DNA from: Qipengyuania vulgaris
Lineage (GTDB): Bacteria > Pseudomonadota > Alphaproteobacteria > Sphingomonadales > Sphingomonadaceae
Reading direction: 5' to 3'
Length of the DNA: 64,000 nt
Assembly: GCF_009827325.1 (NCBI RefSeq)
Contig: NZ_WTYC01000005.1
Location: 186,001-250,000 of the forward strand
Within the stretch, counting starts at the first letter, position 1; every line of letters starts with the position of its first letter. Below are positions 52,633 through 60,487 of the stretch, in pieces. A model generated the notes under the pieces. It did no database searches and was not told where the DNA came from. It saw only the letters and a list, made by a program, of their open reading frames with translations. A program made the position numbers and the translations under genes.

Positions 52633-53802
52633 TTGCGCGCTACCCCCGATTTCGATTTTCAGCTCGGCGAGAGCGCCGACATGATCCGCGAGAGTGTCGG
52701 CCGCTTCGCCGACGAACAGATCGCCCCGCTGGCCGAGAAGGTCGACCGCGAGGACTGGTTCCCGCGTGACGAACTGTGGCAGCAGATGGGCGAACTGGGC
52801 CTGCACGGCATCACCGTTCCGGAAGCGGACGGCGGGCTGGGTCTCGGCTATCTCGAACATGTGATCGCGGTCGAGGAAGTGAGCCGCGCCAGCGCGTCGG
52901 TCGGCCTCAGCTACGGCGCGCATTCGAACCTCTGCGTCAACCAGATCGCGCGCTGGGGCAATGAGGCGCAAAAGGCGAAATACCTGCCCAAGCTGATCAG
53001 CGGCGAGCATGTCGGCAGCCTTGCGATGAGTGAGGCGAGCGCCGGGTCGGACGTCGTTTCGATGAAGGCCAAGGCGGAAAAGGTCGAGGGCGGCTACGTG
53101 CTCAATGGCACCAAGTTCTGGATCACCAACGCGCCTTATGCCGATACGCTGGTGGTCTATGCGAAGACCGATCCGCAGGCGGCCAGCCGCGGGATCACCA
53201 CCTTCCTGATCGAAAAGGGTTTCGAAGGCTTTTCGATCGGCCAGAAGATCGAAAAGCTGGGCATGCGCGGCTCGCCGACGTCGGAACTGGTGTTCGACGA
53301 TTGCTTCGTTCCGGACGAGAACGTGATGGGCCCCGAAAACGGCGGTGTCGGCGTGCTGATGAGCGGGCTCGATTACGAGCGCGTCGTGCTCGCGGGCTTG
53401 CAACTCGGCGTGATGCAGGCCTGCCTCGACACGGTCATCCCCTACCTTCGCGAGCGTACCCAGTTTGGCAAACCGATCGGGTCCTTCCAGCTGATGCAGG
53501 CCAAGGTGGCGGACATGTATGTCGCGCTGCAATCGGCGCGTGCCTACACTTATGCCGTCGCCAAGAGCTGCGACGCTGAAAAAACCACGCGTTTCGACGC
53601 GGCAGGCGCAATCCTGCTCGCGAGCGAGAACGCCTTCCGCGTCGCGGCCGAGAGCGTCCAGGCGCTGGGCGGTGCGGGCTACACGCTCGACTGGCCGGTA
53701 GAGCGCTACATGCGCGATGCCAAGCTGCTCGATATCGGCGCGGGCACCAACGAGATCAGGCGCATGCTTATCGGGCGTGAACTGATCGGAGCGGCGGGAT
53801 GA
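52633..53802 (+). CDS. ivd: Isovaleryl-CoA dehydrogenase
   Basis: The first FAD step of leucine breakdown, isovaleryl-CoA to 3-methylcrotonyl-CoA. The 389-residue product has [14 protein letters not shown] and [18 protein letters not shown], and catalytic Glu249 in [16 protein letters not shown], the position typical of isovaleryl-CoA dehydrogenase; the other possible site reads [18 protein letters not shown], without Glu. The start codon is TTG at 52633 with AAGGAGAGA 6 nt ahead; longer ATG start gives 26 unrelated residues. It overlaps mccB by 4 nt (ATGA, 53799-53802). Confidence 0.95.
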   Translation: MRATPDFDFQLGESADMIRESVGRFADEQIAPLAEKVDREDWFPRDELWQQMGELGLHGITVPEADGGLGLGYLEHVIAVEEVSRASASVGLSYGAHSNLCVNQIARWGNEAQKAKYLPKLISGEHVGSLAMSEASAGSDVVSMKAKAEKVEGGYVLNGTKFWITNAPYADTLVVYAKTDPQAASRGITTFLIEKGFEGFSIGQKIEKLGMRGSPTSELVFDDCFVPDENVMGPENGGVGVLMSGLDYERVVLAGLQLGVMQACLDTVIPYLRERTQFGKPIGSFQLMQAKVADMYVALQSARAYTYAVAKSCDAEKTTRFDAAGAILLASENAFRVAAESVQALGGAGYTLDWPVERYMRDAKLLDIGAGTNEIRRMLIGRELIGAAG

Positions 53803-55409
53803 CCGCACCCGTCCTGACCTCCACGCTCGACCGCGAGGCACCCGATGCCGAGGCGCGTTTCGACTATAACAAGTCGCTCGCCGTGGACCTGCGGTCCACC
53901 GTTGCCGCTGCCGCGCTGGGCGGCTCCGAAGGCAGCCGGGAGCGGCATGTGGGCCGGGGCAAATTGCTCCCGCGTGAGCGGGTGGAGCGGCTGCTCGATC
54001 CGGGCAGTCCTTTCCTCGAGATTGGCCAACTTGCCGCCAATGGCATGTACGGCAAGGACGCGATCAACGGCGCGGGACTGATCGCCGGGATCGGGCGCGT
54101 GTCGGGCCGGCAGGTGATGATCGTGTGCAACGATGCCACCGTGAAGGGCGGCACCTACTATCCGATGACAGTCAAGAAGCACCTGCGCGCACAGGAAATC
54201 GCCCAGGAAAACCGCCTGCCGTGCATCTATCTCGTCGACAGCGGCGGGGCGAACCTGCCGCATCAGGCCGAGGTCTTCCCCGACCGCGACCATTTCGGGC
54301 GTATCTTCTTCAACCAGGCGAACATGTCCGCGCTCGGCATCCCGCAGATCGCCTGCGTCATGGGTAGCTGCACTGCGGGCGGAGCCTATGTTCCCGCCAT
54401 GTCCGACGAGACGGTCATCGTGCGCAACCAGGGCACGATCTTCCTTGCCGGCCCGCCGCTGGTGAAGGCGGCGACGGGCGAGGAAATCAGCGCCGAGGAC
54501 CTCGGCGGCGGCGATCTGCATGCGAAGAAATCCGGCGTGGTCGACCACCTCGCCGAGAACGACGAGCACGCGCTCACCATCGTGCGCGATATCGTCAGCC
54601 ATCTGGGCGAAAACCACGCCGCGGCCCAAGGCGTCGCACTGCGCGAACCGCGCCCACCGAAGTTCGACCCGGAAGACCTCTACGCCATCGTGCCCGAGGA
54701 TGTCCGCGCGCCCTATGACGTTCACGAAGTGATCGCCCGCCTCGTCGACGGCAGCGATTTCCACGAGTTCAAGCAGCATTACGGCAGCACGCTCGTCTGC
54801 GGTTTCGCTCATATCTGGGGGATGCCGGTGGCGATCCTCGCCAACAACGGCGTGCTGTTCTCCGAAAGCGCGCAGAAGGGCGCGCATTTCATCGAGCTTG
54901 CCTGCCAGCGCCGCATTCCGCTGCTGTTCCTCCAGAACATTTCCGGCTTCATGGTTGGCGGTAAATACGAGGCGGAAGGCATCGCCAAGCACGGCGCCAA
55001 GCTGGTCACCGCCGTCGCCACCGCCTCCGTGCCCAAGGTCACCGTGGTCATCGGCGGCAGCTTCGGAGCGGGCAATTACGGCATGTGCGGCCGCGCCTAT
55101 TCCCCGCGCTTCCTGTTCACCTGGCCCAATGCGCGCATCAGCGTGATGGGCGGCGAGCAGGCCGCGTCGGTCCTCGCCACCGTCCACCGCGATGCCGACA
55201 GCTGGAGCGATGAGCAGGCAGAGGAATTCAAGGCCCCGATCCGCCAGAAATACGAAGACGAGGGCAACCCCTATTACGCCACTGCCCGCCTGTGGGACGA
55301 CGGCGTGATCGACCCGGCCCAGACCCGCGATGTCCTCGGCCTCGCGTTTGCTGCGACACTGGAAGCCCCCATAGCGGAACGCCCGCAATTCGGCGTTTTC
55401 CGTATGTAA
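53799..55409 (+). CDS. mccB: Methylcrotonoyl-CoA carboxylase beta (carboxyltransferase) subunit
   Basis: The biotin-dependent carboxyltransferase subunit that carboxylates 3-methylcrotonyl-CoA in leucine catabolism. The 536-residue product has both carboxyltransferase halves with their oxyanion-type loops: [20 protein letters not shown] and [17 protein letters not shown] in the first, [18 protein letters not shown] and [16 protein letters not shown] in the second. The start overlaps ivd. The biotin carboxylase/carrier subunit mccA, normally the next gene, is absent here; the following gene is unrelated. Confidence 0.96.
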   Translation: MTAPVLTSTLDREAPDAEARFDYNKSLAVDLRSTVAAAALGGSEGSRERHVGRGKLLPRERVERLLDPGSPFLEIGQLAANGMYGKDAINGAGLIAGIGRVSGRQVMIVCNDATVKGGTYYPMTVKKHLRAQEIAQENRLPCIYLVDSGGANLPHQAEVFPDRDHFGRIFFNQANMSALGIPQIACVMGSCTAGGAYVPAMSDETVIVRNQGTIFLAGPPLVKAATGEEISAEDLGGGDLHAKKSGVVDHLAENDEHALTIVRDIVSHLGENHAAAQGVALREPRPPKFDPEDLYAIVPEDVRAPYDVHEVIARLVDGSDFHEFKQHYGSTLVCGFAHIWGMPVAILANNGVLFSESAQKGAHFIELACQRRIPLLFLQNISGFMVGGKYEAEGIAKHGAKLVTAVATASVPKVTVVIGGSFGAGNYGMCGRAYSPRFLFTWPNARISVMGGEQAASVLATVHRDADSWSDEQAEEFKAPIRQKYEDEGNPYYATARLWDDGVIDPAQTRDVLGLAFAATLEAPIAERPQFGVFRM

Positions 55410-55485
55410 GTGAGGAACTTCACAGGCCTTCCAGACATTCCTCTCTCATGACCGTGGGGGTTGGACCGGGAACAGGAGAATTCCC

Positions 55486-56118
55486 ATGGAAGGCCAAGAA
55501 GTCACCATTGCCATCGTGCTCATCGTCCTCGTTGTCGGGGCGTTGCTCGCGTGGCTGTTCATCCAGCGCAACCGCACCAAGGAATTGCGCGATCGATATG
55601 GCGAGGAATATGACCGCACGCTCGAAGCCAAAGGCGGGCGGCGCGATGCCGAAACCGATCTGATCGAGCGCGAGGAACGGGTCAAGAAACTCGAAATCCG
55701 TCCGCTTACTTCGGAAGAACGCGATCGCTATGCCGGTGAATGGAGGGATACCAAGGCGCTGTTCGTCGACAGTCCGATGGAAGCTGTAAGCCGGGCGGAT
55801 CGCCTGCTCACCGACATCATGAACCTTCGCGGGTATCCGATGGCCGATTTCGAGAAGCGCCATGCCGATCTCACCGTCGATCACGGTGACGTGGCCAAGC
55901 ACTACCTCGCCGGACACGAAATCGCCGACCGGTCGAGCGATGCCACGACCGAGGAATTGCGCCGCGCCATCAATCACTATGAAGCGCTCTATGGTGAAAT
56001 GACCAACGAAGTGGCCGACCGCGATGGGGACGGCGTGGACGACCGGCTGGAGTCGGGTACCGGCGCACCGACACGGCCCGGCACCGACCCCTCGTTGACG
56101 GAACGCGACCGGGTCTGA
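55486..56118 (+). CDS. Conserved membrane-anchored protein of unknown function
   Basis: A 210-residue protein with one N-terminal transmembrane helix (about 7-27), then a cytoplasmic helical domain with KKLEIRPLTSEERDRYAGEW, ADRLLTDIMNLRGYPMADFEKR and ADLTVDHGDVAKHYLAGHEIA, a set of phrases conserved among actinobacterial and proteobacterial hypotheticals. Near the end there is a DRDGDGVDD calcium-loop-like sequence. A GGAAC at 55415-55419 with CATT 17 nt further (55437-55440) weakly resembles an EcfG promoter. GGAG precedes the ATG. No function is known. Confidence 0.82.
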   Translation: MEGQEVTIAIVLIVLVVGALLAWLFIQRNRTKELRDRYGEEYDRTLEAKGGRRDAETDLIEREERVKKLEIRPLTSEERDRYAGEWRDTKALFVDSPMEAVSRADRLLTDIMNLRGYPMADFEKRHADLTVDHGDVAKHYLAGHEIADRSSDATTEELRRAINHYEALYGEMTNEVADRDGDGVDDRLESGTGAPTRPGTDPSLTERDRV

Positions 56119-56176
56119 CACCGCGGTTCCTCTCGCTTTCCCGCCCGGACCTGCTAACCGGGCGGGAGGAGAGAGA

Positions 56177-56797
56177 ATGCCGAGCGCCACCAATCGCAAG
56201 CCATCGCTGCTGAGCCGTCTCGTTCGGCGATTGCTGATCTTGCTATATCGCTGGAAGGGCTGGCGCATCGACGGACGGCGGCCCGAAGCGCGCAAGTTCA
56301 TAATCCTCGGTGCACCCCATACCTCCAACTGGGACTTCATTTTCTTTATTGGCGCCACGCATGAACTCGGCATCCGCCCGAGCTTCATGGGCAAGAGCAG
56401 CCTGTTCAAATGGCCGATGACCGACTTCATGCTCGACATGGGGGGCGTCCCGGTCGATCGCGCCAAGCGGGCGAACTATGTCGAACAGGTCGCGGCTGCA
56501 TTCGCCGCGGCGGATGACCTCGCATTGGTGATCGCCCCCGAAGGTTCGCGGACCTTCAAGGGCGACTGGCGCAGCGGCTTCTACCATATCGCCATGGCCG
56601 CGGGCGTACCCATCGTGCCCGCATGGGTCGACAATGCGAAGCTGGTCGGAGGCATGGGCGAGCCGATCATGCCGACCGGCGATTACCGCGCCGACCTGGC
56701 GAAGATCGCCGCCTTCTACCGTGAAAAGCGTCCCGATTGCGATCGCTTCGTGGCGCTTGAAAAGAGCACGCAGACCGTGGGAGAGATGAAGAAATGA
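56177..56797 (+). CDS. Lysophospholipid acyltransferase family protein (PlsC-like)
   Basis: A 206-residue 1-acylglycerol-phosphate acyltransferase-type protein. The catalytic H-x4-D is His48-Asp53 in ILGAPHTSNWDFIF, and the glycerol-binding motif is IAPEGSRTFKGDWRSGF. Gly-Val-Pro at GGVPVDRAK completes the set. It probably lies on the membrane surface. GGAGGAG is 5-10 nt before the ATG. Its 3' end overlaps the DUF1295 gene by 4 nt, so the two may act in lipid metabolism. Acyl donor unknown. Confidence 0.9.
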   Translation: MPSATNRKPSLLSRLVRRLLILLYRWKGWRIDGRRPEARKFIILGAPHTSNWDFIFFIGATHELGIRPSFMGKSSLFKWPMTDFMLDMGGVPVDRAKRANYVEQVAAAFAAADDLALVIAPEGSRTFKGDWRSGFYHIAMAAGVPIVPAWVDNAKLVGGMGEPIMPTGDYRADLAKIAAFYREKRPDCDRFVALEKSTQTVGEMKK

Positions 56798-57591
56798 TCG
56801 ACGCCCTCCTAGTCAACGCTGCGACTCTGGTGGGCGTCACGTTGATGCTTTGGCTCGTTTCTGTGAAGATCGGCGATGTCTCGTTCATCGATTCCTACTG
56901 GGGCGCAGGCATGGCGCTGATGGCGCTCACAAGCTGGCTGCAACTCGAACAACGGGGGCTACTCGCTCACCTGCTTCTGGGAATGACGGCGGCGTGGGGA
57001 CTCAGGCTCGGCATCTATCTCTTCCGCAGGTGGCGCGCGGAGGGCGAAGACAAGCGCTATGCCCGCATGCTCAGGAATGCGCGCGAAGAGGGCCGTTTTG
57101 CCTCGACCGCGCTGACCAAGATCTGGCTGGGACAGGCCGTCCTTTTGTTTCTCGTTAGCTCGCCGGCGCAGGCCGGCATCCTCGCCGCAGGGGGAGAAGA
57201 CCGCCTGACCGTTGTGGCCGTCATCGGCGTGGCGCTCTATCTGGTCGGCATTGTCTTCGAATGGGTCGGCGACTGGCAGCTTGCCCGGTTCAAGGCCGAT
57301 CCCGCGAACAAGGGCATGGTTATGGACCGGGGGCTGTGGCGTTATACCCGTCACCCCAACTATTTCGGCGATGCCTGCGCCTGGTGGGGTATCTGGCTGG
57401 TCGCCGCCGGTATCAGCTGGGAAGTCGCCCTGTGGACCGTGGCGGGTCCGATCTTCCTCACCTTCACGCTGATCAAATGGTCTGGCGCGGCCCTCTTGGA
57501 AAAGGGAATGAAACATTCGCGGCCCGGTTACGGTAAATACAGGCGCCGGACCTCCGCCTTCATCCCGATGCCCCCAAAGAATAGCGATTGA
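56794..57591 (+). CDS. DUF1295 family membrane protein (steroid 5-alpha-reductase-like fold)
   Basis: A 265-residue membrane protein with about six hydrophobic helices. The C-terminal part carries WRYTRHPNYFGDACAWWGIWL, the SAM/NADPH-type signature shared by 5-alpha reductases and isoprenylcysteine methyltransferases, and then LIKWSGAALLEKGM. The central segment has VFEWVGDWQLARFKADPANKG. Family members may reduce a membrane lipid; no substrate is known. It overlaps the acyltransferase gene by 4 nt. Confidence 0.9.
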   Translation: MIDALLVNAATLVGVTLMLWLVSVKIGDVSFIDSYWGAGMALMALTSWLQLEQRGLLAHLLLGMTAAWGLRLGIYLFRRWRAEGEDKRYARMLRNAREEGRFASTALTKIWLGQAVLLFLVSSPAQAGILAAGGEDRLTVVAVIGVALYLVGIVFEWVGDWQLARFKADPANKGMVMDRGLWRYTRHPNYFGDACAWWGIWLVAAGISWEVALWTVAGPIFLTFTLIKWSGAALLEKGMKHSRPGYGKYRRRTSAFIPMPPKNSD

Positions 57592-57652
57592 TCCGAGGCG
57601 CGGGGGTTTAACCCCGCTCCTGATCCGCTAAATGGGCACGAGGAAGCTTCCA

Positions 57653-58294
57653 ATGGAGCCGGGACAGGTGGGCGAGAAGGATATCGATCAGCAGCGGAGG
57701 CGCTTTGCTCTCGAGGCAATGGAGCTCCTCGAACGCACGGGCGAGGAAGTTACGCGTGCGCGGCTCGCGGCGGAACTCAACATAGCTCGCGCGCGGATGG
57801 AGGCTGTCTTTCCCGAGGAAGGCGATCTGCTGGAAGCGATCACCGCCGAGTGGTTCGCGCCCAAGATCGCAGTGATGGACGAGGTGATGGGAAGCGGTCT
57901 TCCCCCGCGCCGCAAGATGTACGAATTCTTCGCGCGCCGCTTCGCACTGCTGCGCAAGAACTTCCAGGACGATCCCGCCACCTTCCGCCTCTATGTCGAA
58001 ATGGGCGAACGGTATTTCGAATATGCCCAGAGCTATGTCGATCTGGGCGATCACTATCTTTGCGAACTGATTGCCGAAGCGCAGGCGGACGGTCACCTTG
58101 CGGGGATGGACGTCGACTATGCCCGGTCGGTCATCAACCAGATGGTGCTCAGCTATATCCAGCCCTACCTCATCGCGATGATCGGAGACCGCCTTTCCGA
58201 GGACAAGCTGGCCCATATCGTCGATGCGATCTTCGACGGGCTGGATGCGAAGGACGGCGGCGCACGGGGGACCGGCAAGCTCCACGCCGCCTAG
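57653..58294 (+). CDS. TetR family transcriptional regulator
   Basis: A 213-residue regulator. The N terminus has the three-helix DNA-binding pattern (LEAMELLERTGEEVTRARLAAELNIARARMEAVFP), the recognition region around NIARARMEAVFPEEGDLLEA. The remainder is an all-helical ligand/dimer domain. Start chosen at ATG 57653 because AGGAAG lies 8 nt ahead; an ATG at 57632 would add seven residues. A GC hairpin (58294-58317) follows the stop, before dcd. The neighbouring DUF1295 gene could be a target. Confidence 0.85.
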   Translation: MEPGQVGEKDIDQQRRRFALEAMELLERTGEEVTRARLAAELNIARARMEAVFPEEGDLLEAITAEWFAPKIAVMDEVMGSGLPPRRKMYEFFARRFALLRKNFQDDPATFRLYVEMGERYFEYAQSYVDLGDHYLCELIAEAQADGHLAGMDVDYARSVINQMVLSYIQPYLIAMIGDRLSEDKLAHIVDAIFDGLDAKDGGARGTGKLHAA

Positions 58295-58317
58295 GAGGGG
58301 GATTAAATCCCGCCTCC
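58294..58317 (+). terminator. GC hairpin without T tract after the TetR gene
   Basis: A 9-bp stem (58294-58302 with 58308-58317, one bulged G) closes a TTAAA loop. No run of T follows, so it is either a weak terminator or a structure in the dcd leader. Confidence 0.4.
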
Positions 58318-58354
58318 GCTTGATGCATGCGCTGCTTTGCGGAATCACAGCGGC

Positions 58355-58909
58355 ATGGCGATTCTCTCCGACAAATGGATCCGCGAAGCGGCCACGACAC
58401 GCGACATGATCGAACCCTTCGTCGAGAGCCAGCGGCGTGACGGGACCATCAGCTACGGCCTGTCTTCCTATGGCTATGACGCACGCGTGGCGGACGAGTT
58501 CAAGATCTTCACCAATATCGACAATGCCGTGGTCGACCCGAAGGATTTCGCCGCGACAAGCTTCGTCGATCGCCAGACAGATGTCTGCGTGATCCCGCCC
58601 AACAGTTTCGCGCTCGCCCGGACAGTCGAGTATTTTCGCGTGCCGGATGATGTGCTGGTCATCTGCCTCGGCAAGAGCACCTACGCCCGCTGCGGCATTA
58701 TTGTGAACGTCACGCCGCTGGAGCCGGGCTGGGAAGGCCATGTGACGCTCGAATTCTCGAACACCACACCCTTGCCCGCGAAAATCTACGCCAATGAGGG
58801 CGCGTGCCAGTTCCTGTTCCTGCAAGGGAACGAGCGGCCCGAAGTGACCTATGCCGACCGCGCAGGCAAATATATGGGCCAGCGCGGAGTGACGTTGCCA
58901 AGGTTGTAA
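58355..58909 (+). CDS. dcd: dCTP deaminase
   Basis: Dcd deaminates dCTP to dUTP for thymidylate synthesis. The 184-residue product matches the family length: [13 protein letters not shown] at the start, [32 protein letters not shown] and the catalytic Glu133 in [17 protein letters not shown]. It is the monofunctional form. The start was set at ATG 58355, six codons inside the longest frame, because MAILSDKW matches the family N terminus. Confidence 0.97.
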   Translation: MAILSDKWIREAATTRDMIEPFVESQRRDGTISYGLSSYGYDARVADEFKIFTNIDNAVVDPKDFAATSFVDRQTDVCVIPPNSFALARTVEYFRVPDDVLVICLGKSTYARCGIIVNVTPLEPGWEGHVTLEFSNTTPLPAKIYANEGACQFLFLQGNERPEVTYADRAGKYMGQRGVTLPRL

Positions 58910-59261
58910 GAGCCTTCGCCGCTGGGTCTTCTGCCAGCAATGGACCGGCCGTTTTCCTACAGATCGCCAAGGCGCTATCGCATGGACTTTTGCCAACCGA
59001 CGGTGAAGCCCATGCCTCTCTTCTCTACACGCCTAGTCCCAGTCGATGACCGAGCCGTCCATCTGCAAAGGTCACACCCGCCGCGCCAAGCTTACACTCA
59101 AGCCCCTGATCCTGCGCGGAATCCGCGGAAGTTCACGGGTTTGAAAAGAACGTCCATCGTCAACCCTTCGCTGCTGCTCCCGGCCTTGCAAGCGCTCACG
59201 ACGTAGCGGCTTTGACTCGCACGGCATCACGGCGCATCACCTCGCCCGAAGGAGAGATTGC
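58910..59261. other. Gene-free stretch between dcd and the enoyl-reductase-like gene
   Basis: 352 nt with no convincing frame. The only inverted repeat noted is CGCGG-AAT-CCGCG near 59114-59126. A ribosome-binding GAAGGAGAG stands just before the next start. I see nothing else to annotate; the promoter for the following gene should lie here. Confidence 0.5.
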
Positions 59262-60455
59262 ATGACCGATGCCAACCAAGAAAACAGCCGCGAATTCGAT
59301 ATCATCGTCTATGGCGCGACCGGTTACACGGGACGCCTCGTCGCCGAACATCTCGTTCGCGAATACGGCAATAGCGATCACGGCCCGAAATGGGCGATGG
59401 CCGGCCGGAGCGAAGACAAGCTGACTGCGGTACGCGAAGAAATCGGCGCGCCTTCGACCACGCCGATGATCGTGGCCGATGCAGACGATCCCACCAGCCT
59501 CGAAGCCATGTGCCGGCGCACCAGGGTGGTCCTGACGACGGTCGGCCCGTACCAGCTTTACGGCAATGCGCTGGTCGAAGCCTGCGTGAAGACCGGAACC
59601 GACTATGCCGATCTGTGCGGCGAACCGGCCTGGATGGCGGAGAAGATCGCCCAGCATCACGAAGCCGCCAAGGCCAGCGGAGCCAGGATCTGCTTTTCAT
59701 CCGGTTTCGATTCGATCCCCTTCGACCTCGGCGTGCTGATGCTGCAGAAAGAGGCGGTCACGCGTCACGGTTCTCCGGCGCCCCGCGTCAAGGGCCGCGT
59801 CCGCACGATGAAGGGCACCTTCTCAGGCGGGACCGCAGCCAGCCTCGGCGCGACGATGAAAGCAGCGATGAAGGATGCGAAGGTCATCGGCGTTCTGCGC
59901 GATGCGTTTGCGCTCACGCCCGGCTTCGAAGGGCCGGATCAGCCCTCGGGGATGGTACCGCATTACGAGGAAGACACCGGCAAATGGGCGGCGCCCTTCG
60001 TCATGGCGCCGATCAACACCAAGAATGTCCACCGCACCAACTTCCTCCGCGGCCACCCCTATGGAACGGATTTCCGTTACGACGAGATGGTGCTGACCAG
60101 CCCGGGGGACGCGGGCAAGGCCGCCGCCAACGCGATGGTAGACTTGATGAAAAACCCCTTTGGCGCCAAGCCGCCGAAGCCGGGTGAAGGACCGACAAAG
60201 GAAGAGCGCGAGAACGGCTTCTACGACGTGCTGTTCATCGGCGAGTGGCCCGACGGAAAGCAGATCAGATACGCGGTGAAGGGCAAGTTCGATCCGGGAT
60301 ATGGTTCGACCAGCCGAATGCTCGGCGAAACGGGCATGGCACTATTGCAGAGTAAGGCCGAAGGCGGCGTGGGAACACCGGGATCGTTTCTGGCGGAGGA
60401 ACTGGTCGAACGGATGCGCGAACACGCGCATCTCACCTTCGAAGCCGAAGGTTAG
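59262..60455 (+). CDS. Saccharopine-dehydrogenase-like / trans-acting enoyl reductase family protein
   Basis: A 397-residue NAD(P)-binding protein. The dinucleotide-binding motif is YGATGYTGRLVAEHLV (about 17-32). Further pieces include WAMAGRSEDKLTAV, VLTTVGPYQLYGNALVEAC, TDYADLCGEPAW and SSGFDSIPFDLGV, which together match the trans-acting enoyl reductase group (mycobacterial phthiocerol/phenolphthiocerol pathway relatives) rather than lysine-pathway saccharopine dehydrogenases. GGAGAG precedes the ATG. Substrate in this organism is unknown. A long hairpin separates it from the convergent receptor gene. Confidence 0.88.
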   Translation: MTDANQENSREFDIIVYGATGYTGRLVAEHLVREYGNSDHGPKWAMAGRSEDKLTAVREEIGAPSTTPMIVADADDPTSLEAMCRRTRVVLTTVGPYQLYGNALVEACVKTGTDYADLCGEPAWMAEKIAQHHEAAKASGARICFSSGFDSIPFDLGVLMLQKEAVTRHGSPAPRVKGRVRTMKGTFSGGTAASLGATMKAAMKDAKVIGVLRDAFALTPGFEGPDQPSGMVPHYEEDTGKWAAPFVMAPINTKNVHRTNFLRGHPYGTDFRYDEMVLTSPGDAGKAAANAMVDLMKNPFGAKPPKPGEGPTKEERENGFYDVLFIGEWPDGKQIRYAVKGKFDPGYGSTSRMLGETGMALLQSKAEGGVGTPGSFLAEELVERMREHAHLTFEAEG

Positions 60456-60481
60456 GAAGGGGGGCGCCGACGCCCCCCTTC
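60456..60481. terminator. Strong GC hairpin between convergent genes
   Basis: An 11-bp perfect stem (60456-60466 with 60471-60481) with loop CCGA lies immediately after the stop of the enoyl-reductase-like gene and 6 nt before the end of the receptor gene. No good T tract on either strand, so a transcript end is likely but not certain. Confidence 0.55.
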
Positions 60482-60487
60482 TCGAAG

